Assembly: GCA_003978455.1 (NCBI GenBank)
Contig: QNZT01000016.1
Coordinates: forward strand, 1-5,126
Length of the DNA: 5,126 nt
Reading direction: 5' to 3'
Source: Sulfurospirillum sp.
GTDB lineage: Bacteria; Campylobacterota; Campylobacteria; Campylobacterales; QNZT01
Positions 4,498 through 5,126 of this stretch are shown here, piece after piece (position 1 is the first letter of the stretch; each line of letters starts with the position of its first letter). The notes under the pieces were generated by a model, which saw only the letters and a program-made list of their open reading frames with translations, made no database searches and was not told where the DNA came from. Position numbers and translations under genes: made by a program.

Positions 4498-5126
4498 ATG
4501 CATATCATCATAGCAGGTGCGGGTACGGTAGGATACTCGCTCGCAAAAGGACTCTCTTTCAAACACAGTGTCACCATCGTCGACAAAGATATCCAAAAAC
4601 TGAACAAAATCGAAGAGAATCTCGATGTTTTCACACTTCTGGGAGACAGTGAAGACCCCAAAACGTATCTGGCACTCCCCACCAGGGAGGCGGATATCTT
4701 TATCGCTGTGACAGACTCCGACGAAGCGAACTTGCTCTCTACACTCATCGTTGATGACGCCATCACCGTCAAGACCAAGTTTATCCGACTCAAAAACGAG
4801 TATTTCGCCAAAAGTTCCATTCATGAAAGACTCCATATAGATGTCGCTATTTTCCCCGATCAGCTGCTGGCGGAAAAAGTGAAAGCGCTTTTTGATTTTC
4901 CCAAAGCGAACAATGTCAAAAGTTTCAGCCAGTGCCCCCAGAAACTCATCTCTATCAAAATCCACTACAGTGACGAGCGACAATACCGTCTCGGCGATAT
5001 TCAGACAGAAAAAGTCGTCGCAGTGGGGATAGAGCGACAGAAAGATTTTATCATCCCCGAAGAGCATACGATCTTGCAGGAGCGCGACCTGGTCTATCTT
5101 TTCGGTGATGCGAAAGAGATACAGTC
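4498..5126 (+). CDS. trkA: Trk potassium-uptake protein TrkA, N-terminal part (cut by window edge)
   Basis: Cytoplasmic NAD-binding regulator that attaches to a TrkH/KtrB-type potassium channel and gates uptake. The 209 codons present hold the first RCK unit: a Rossmann fold opening MHIIIAGAGTVG with G7, G9 and G12 and acidic D29 ending the second strand, the conserved TDSDEAN segment (72-78), then the RCK_C domain (about 137-208) ending LVYLFGDAKEI. TrkA proteins usually have two such units in about 450 residues, so roughly half lies beyond the edge. A one-unit KtrA-type protein cannot be fully excluded, but the frame is still open at 209 codons. The ATG at 4498 is the natural start, directly before the Rossmann strand. 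Its ribosome site is weak (AGGCGG, 4486-4491, 6 nt away), unlike other genes here. No channel partner is visible. Confidence 0.9.
   Translation, partial: MHIIIAGAGTVGYSLAKGLSFKHSVTIVDKDIQKLNKIEENLDVFTLLGDSEDPKTYLALPTREADIFIAVTDSDEANLLSTLIVDDAITVKTKFIRLKNEYFAKSSIHERLHIDVAIFPDQLLAEKVKALFDFPKANNVKSFSQCPQKLISIKIHYSDERQYRLGDIQTEKVVAVGIERQKDFIIPEEHTILQERDLVYLFGDAKEIQ

Overview
The window looks like chromosomal DNA from a Campylobacterota (formerly Epsilonproteobacteria) member, perhaps near the sulfur-oxidising Sulfurovum/Sulfurimonas groups. This is an inference from three things: near-consensus TATAAT -10 boxes with no good -35, AAGGAG ribosome sites 5-6 nt before the starts, and AT-rich gaps between genes of moderate GC. 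No marker gene here fixes the genus. I see no rRNA, tRNA, CRISPR array, transposase or attachment site.

Layout. Bases 1-210 hold the end of whatever lies upstream, an inverted repeat (60-87), a second small hairpin (88-104), an extended -10 promoter (139-147) and a short leader with a hairpin (160-180). Bases 211-1056 (+) encode a 281-residue protein with a hydrophobic N-terminus, a long Gln/Thr-rich linker, a GH108-like muramidase domain and a peptidoglycan-binding region. Bases 1167-3406 (+) are a two-gene serine operon. serC (phosphoserine aminotransferase) is joined by a stop/start overlap to a short ACT-domain D-3-phosphoglycerate dehydrogenase (serA type). Together they make phosphoserine from 3-phosphoglycerate; the phosphatase for the last step is not in the window.

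On the minus strand, 3384-4127 is a multi-spanning membrane methyltransferase of the ICMT/NnrU superfamily. Its motifs resemble MddA, the methanethiol S-methyltransferase that makes dimethyl sulfide. Its 3' end overlaps the 3' end of serA by 23 bp. Bases 4498-5126 (+) begin a TrkA-type potassium-uptake regulator cut off by the window edge.

The least explained part is the 370-bp gap between the divergent methyltransferase and trkA genes (4128-4497). It holds a 31-codon ORF (4244-4339) with a consensus ribosome site. A second open frame (4284-4424) lies at +1 to it and takes over at its UGA. After these comes an imperfect hairpin (4398-4447) whose left arm overlaps a 12-bp palindrome. Two candidate promoters facing opposite ways occupy the same ~20 bp (4216-4232). 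This small-ORF/structured-leader region is the best candidate for something undescribed. The remaining genes are recognisable families, with some unusual details noted below.
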